Below are positions 62,332 through 64,000 of a stretch of 64,000 nucleotides of DNA, one piece after another. Source of the stretch: Polyangium mundeleinium (GTDB lineage Bacteria; Myxococcota_A; Polyangia; Polyangiales; Polyangiaceae); the NCBI RefSeq assembly GCF_028369105.1, contig NZ_JAQNDO010000001.1:12990501-13054500 (forward strand), in the 5' to 3' direction. Under the pieces are notes generated by a model, which saw only the letters and a program-made list of their open reading frames with translations, was not told the origin of the DNA and ran no database searches. How positions within the stretch are numbered: the first letter of the stretch is position 1; each line of letters starts with the position of its first letter. Both the position numbers and the translations under genes were made by a program.

Positions 62332-63873
62332 ATGCCTTCTCCCTTCGTCACGCGCCTCGCAAGCTTTCAGCACGAAGAGCGGCTCGCCGTGGAGGACGAC
62401 ACGCGGAGCCGCACGTTCGCCGAGCTTTGGGATCGCGCCCAGCGCGTCCGCCTCGCGCTCACCGAGGGCGCGCCTTCGCTCGAAGGCCGCGCCGTGGCCA
62501 TCCTCGTCTCGCCCGGCGCGCTCTGGCTCGAAGCCTTCTTCGGCACGATCCTCGCGGGCGGCGTGGCCTTGCCGCTCTCGCCGCTTTATCCGCCCGCCGA
62601 GCTCGCTTGGTTCGGCGAGGACGCGCGCGCGGCTGCGGTGATCGTCTCCGAGGACCAGCGCGAGCGTGGGGCCTTGCTCTGCGAAGGCCGCCGCGTCCTC
62701 CTCGCGGAGACGCTCGCCGACGGCCCGCGGCCCGAGGGCGACGCGGCCCCGCTCGAACCCGACGACGTCGCGCTCCTGCTCTACACGAGCGGCACAACGG
62801 GCAAACCCAAGGGCGCGATGATCACGCATGAGAACGTCGACGTGCAGGCCGCGATTTTGCGCGAGGCGTGGGCGTTCAGTGAGGGCGATCGGCTGCTCCA
62901 CGCGCTGCCGCTGCATCACCTGCACGGCCTCGGTATCTCGCTGCTCACCACGCTGCTCGCGGGCGCCGCGGCGCGGCTCCTCCCGCGCTTCGACGCGCGG
63001 CGCGTGTGGGAGACGTTTTGCGGGCCAAACCCGCCGACGGTCTGGATGGCCGTGCCCACGATGTACCAGAAGCTCTTCGAGGCGTTCGACGCGGCCGACG
63101 AGCCGACGCGGGCGCGGTGGGCGGGCGGCGCGCGCAGTTTGCGCCTCGCGACGAGCGGCTCGGCCGCGCTCCCCGTCACCCTCGCCGAGCGCTGGCGCGC
63201 CGTCACGGGCGCGATCCCGCTCGAGCGTTTCGGCATGACCGAGATCGGGGTTGGCGCGACGAACGCCCTTGATCCTTTGGGCCGACGCTCCGGCTCGGTG
63301 GGTTTGCCTCCGCGCTCGGTCGAGGCGCGGATCGTCGACGAGGCGGGCAATGACCTCGAGCGTGGCCCCGGCGAGCTCTGGATTCGTGGGCCCAGCGTGT
63401 TCAAGGGGTACCTCGGCCGCGAGCAGGCCACGCAGGACGCGTTTGCCGAGGGCCGCTGGTTCCGCACCGGCGATGTGGCCGAGCGCGCCGAGGATGGCTA
63501 CCTGCGTTTGCTCGGACGAACCAGTGTAGACATTTTGAAGAGCGGCGGGTACAAGCTCTCGGCCCTGGAGATCGAGGAGGCGCTGCGGGAAAACGCGGCC
63601 GTCGCCGAGGTCGCGGTCGTGGGTTTGCCCGACGAGGCGTGGGGCGAGCGTGTCGTCGCGGTCGTCGTCGCCGCGCCGGGTCGCGCCGCGGAATGCGCGC
63701 CGGAGGTGCTGCGCGGCTGGGCGAAAGAGCGAATCGCGCCGTACAAGGTTCCACGCGAGGTGATCGTGGCGACGTCGCTCCCGCGCAATGCGCTCGGAAA
63801 GGTCGTCAAGCCCGAACTCGTGAAGGCAATTTTGGATGGGACGGTCGCAAATATGTCGCGGACCGAATCGTAA
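62332..63873 (+). CDS. AMP-forming acyl-CoA ligase, malonyl-CoA-synthetase-like (MatB/ACSF3 type)
   Basis: 513 residues. AMP loop LLYTSGTTGKPKGAMITHEN, ADP-forming core LHALPLHHLHGLGISLLTTL, VPTMYQKLFEAF, ATSGSAALPVTL, ERFGMTEIGVGATNALDPLG, GSVGLPPRSVEARIVD, GYLGREQATQDAFAEGRWFR, SVDILKSGGYKLSALEIEEA, and C-terminal LPRNALGKVVKPEL with the catalytic Lys. The MTEIG and GSVGLP segments match malonyl-CoA synthetases (MatB/ACSF3), which activate malonate. Short chain length (513) also fits. The assignment to malonate is probable, not certain. Confidence 0.85.
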   Translation: MPSPFVTRLASFQHEERLAVEDDTRSRTFAELWDRAQRVRLALTEGAPSLEGRAVAILVSPGALWLEAFFGTILAGGVALPLSPLYPPAELAWFGEDARAAAVIVSEDQRERGALLCEGRRVLLAETLADGPRPEGDAAPLEPDDVALLLYTSGTTGKPKGAMITHENVDVQAAILREAWAFSEGDRLLHALPLHHLHGLGISLLTTLLAGAAARLLPRFDARRVWETFCGPNPPTVWMAVPTMYQKLFEAFDAADEPTRARWAGGARSLRLATSGSAALPVTLAERWRAVTGAIPLERFGMTEIGVGATNALDPLGRRSGSVGLPPRSVEARIVDEAGNDLERGPGELWIRGPSVFKGYLGREQATQDAFAEGRWFRTGDVAERAEDGYLRLLGRTSVDILKSGGYKLSALEIEEALRENAAVAEVAVVGLPDEAWGERVVAVVVAAPGRAAECAPEVLRGWAKERIAPYKVPREVIVATSLPRNALGKVVKPELVKAILDGTVANMSRTES

Positions 63874-63976
63874 CGACGTAACGCATGAGAAGTTTTGACC
63901 TCGACGCCCCCACGTGTCAGGGAGCGGCGTCGTCAGACATTCCGTGGAACGACCACGGATTCAAAGGAGACTTCAC

Positions 63977-64000
63977 ATGCGAATGCTTTCGATTCTTGCC
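63977..64000 (+). CDS. Start of an exported protein (cut by window edge)
   Basis: AAGGAG at 63964-63969 is seven bases before an ATG that opens MRMLSILA, the start of a signal peptide. Only eight codons are inside the window. The 103 bases between the ligase stop and this start include a TTGACC at 63895-63900, a possible -35 without a clear -10. Confidence 0.6.

Overview
The window is very G+C-rich DNA, and its gene content points to a myxobacterium, most likely of the Polyangiales/Sorangiineae type. The support is: two PASTA-less Ser/Thr kinases and a PP2C phosphatase, Gly-rich secreted lipoproteins with GG-x repeats, MopE-type Cys/Asp repeats, a C-terminal anchor of the MYXO-CTERM kind, an MXAN_5187-like protein, and TPR/PEGA-type periplasmic proteins. 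No tRNA, rRNA, phage or insertion sequence was seen.

Layout. 1-4.3 kb: a coupled ECF sigma factor and FecR-type anti-sigma factor (minus), an HtrA-like protein that has lost catalytic residues, and a PP2C phosphatase. 4.3-12.4 kb: a minus-strand series of glutaredoxin, Ser/Thr kinase, TPR/PEGA protein, acetyl-CoA synthetase, another TPR protein and another Ser/Thr kinase. 12.7-15.8 kb: an overlapping gene pair that is the most unusual system here. The first gene is a soluble histidine kinase whose N-terminal two thirds resemble a decayed restriction-nuclease plus NACHT/STAND module. The second is a response regulator whose output domain is a Shedu-type (DUF4263-like) PD-(D/E)XK nuclease. It looks like a two-component-controlled nuclease, plausibly a defence system. 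It is followed by nine 17-bp palindromes at 43-bp intervals and by a divergent ClpB-like unfoldase.

19.0-25.1 kb: a seven-gene operon for a His-Xaa-Ser (Hxs) peptide-modification system. It has a Tat-exported protein, radical SAM HxsC, a MopE-type repeat lipoprotein, two HxsD-like proteins, radical SAM HxsB and an HxsA-like precursor ending in 14 Ser-His-Gly triplets. 25.3-31.2 kb: ribosomal proteins L21 and L27, a HAD phosphatase, a single-domain response regulator, a TPR protein and RecD2 helicase. 31.2-42.7 kb: an M1 aminopeptidase with C-terminal HEAT-like repeats, a short-chain dehydrogenase, three tandem paralogous beta-propeller lipoproteins, enoyl-CoA hydratase, ApbE and a methyltransferase.

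42.8-51.3 kb: M20 amidohydrolase, a small membrane protein, a small lipoprotein, the murein-recycling ligase Mpl coupled to an inositol monophosphatase, a lower-G+C gene flanked by a duplicated 3' end of the monophosphatase, and a giant kelch-repeat surface protein. 51.46-51.70 kb: a 6S RNA gene with terminator, not previously implied by any ORF. 51.7-64 kb: an unknown protein with a TTG start, a second 43-bp-period repeat array, twin SpoIIAA-like genes that appear to be leaderless, a cupredoxin-fold protein without copper ligands, an MXAN_5187-like membrane protein, a FadL-like outer-membrane protein, a lipoprotein, thioredoxin reductase, family-4 uracil-DNA glycosylase, a DUF2085 protein, a lipoprotein, a malonyl-CoA-synthetase-like ligase and the first codons of an exported protein.
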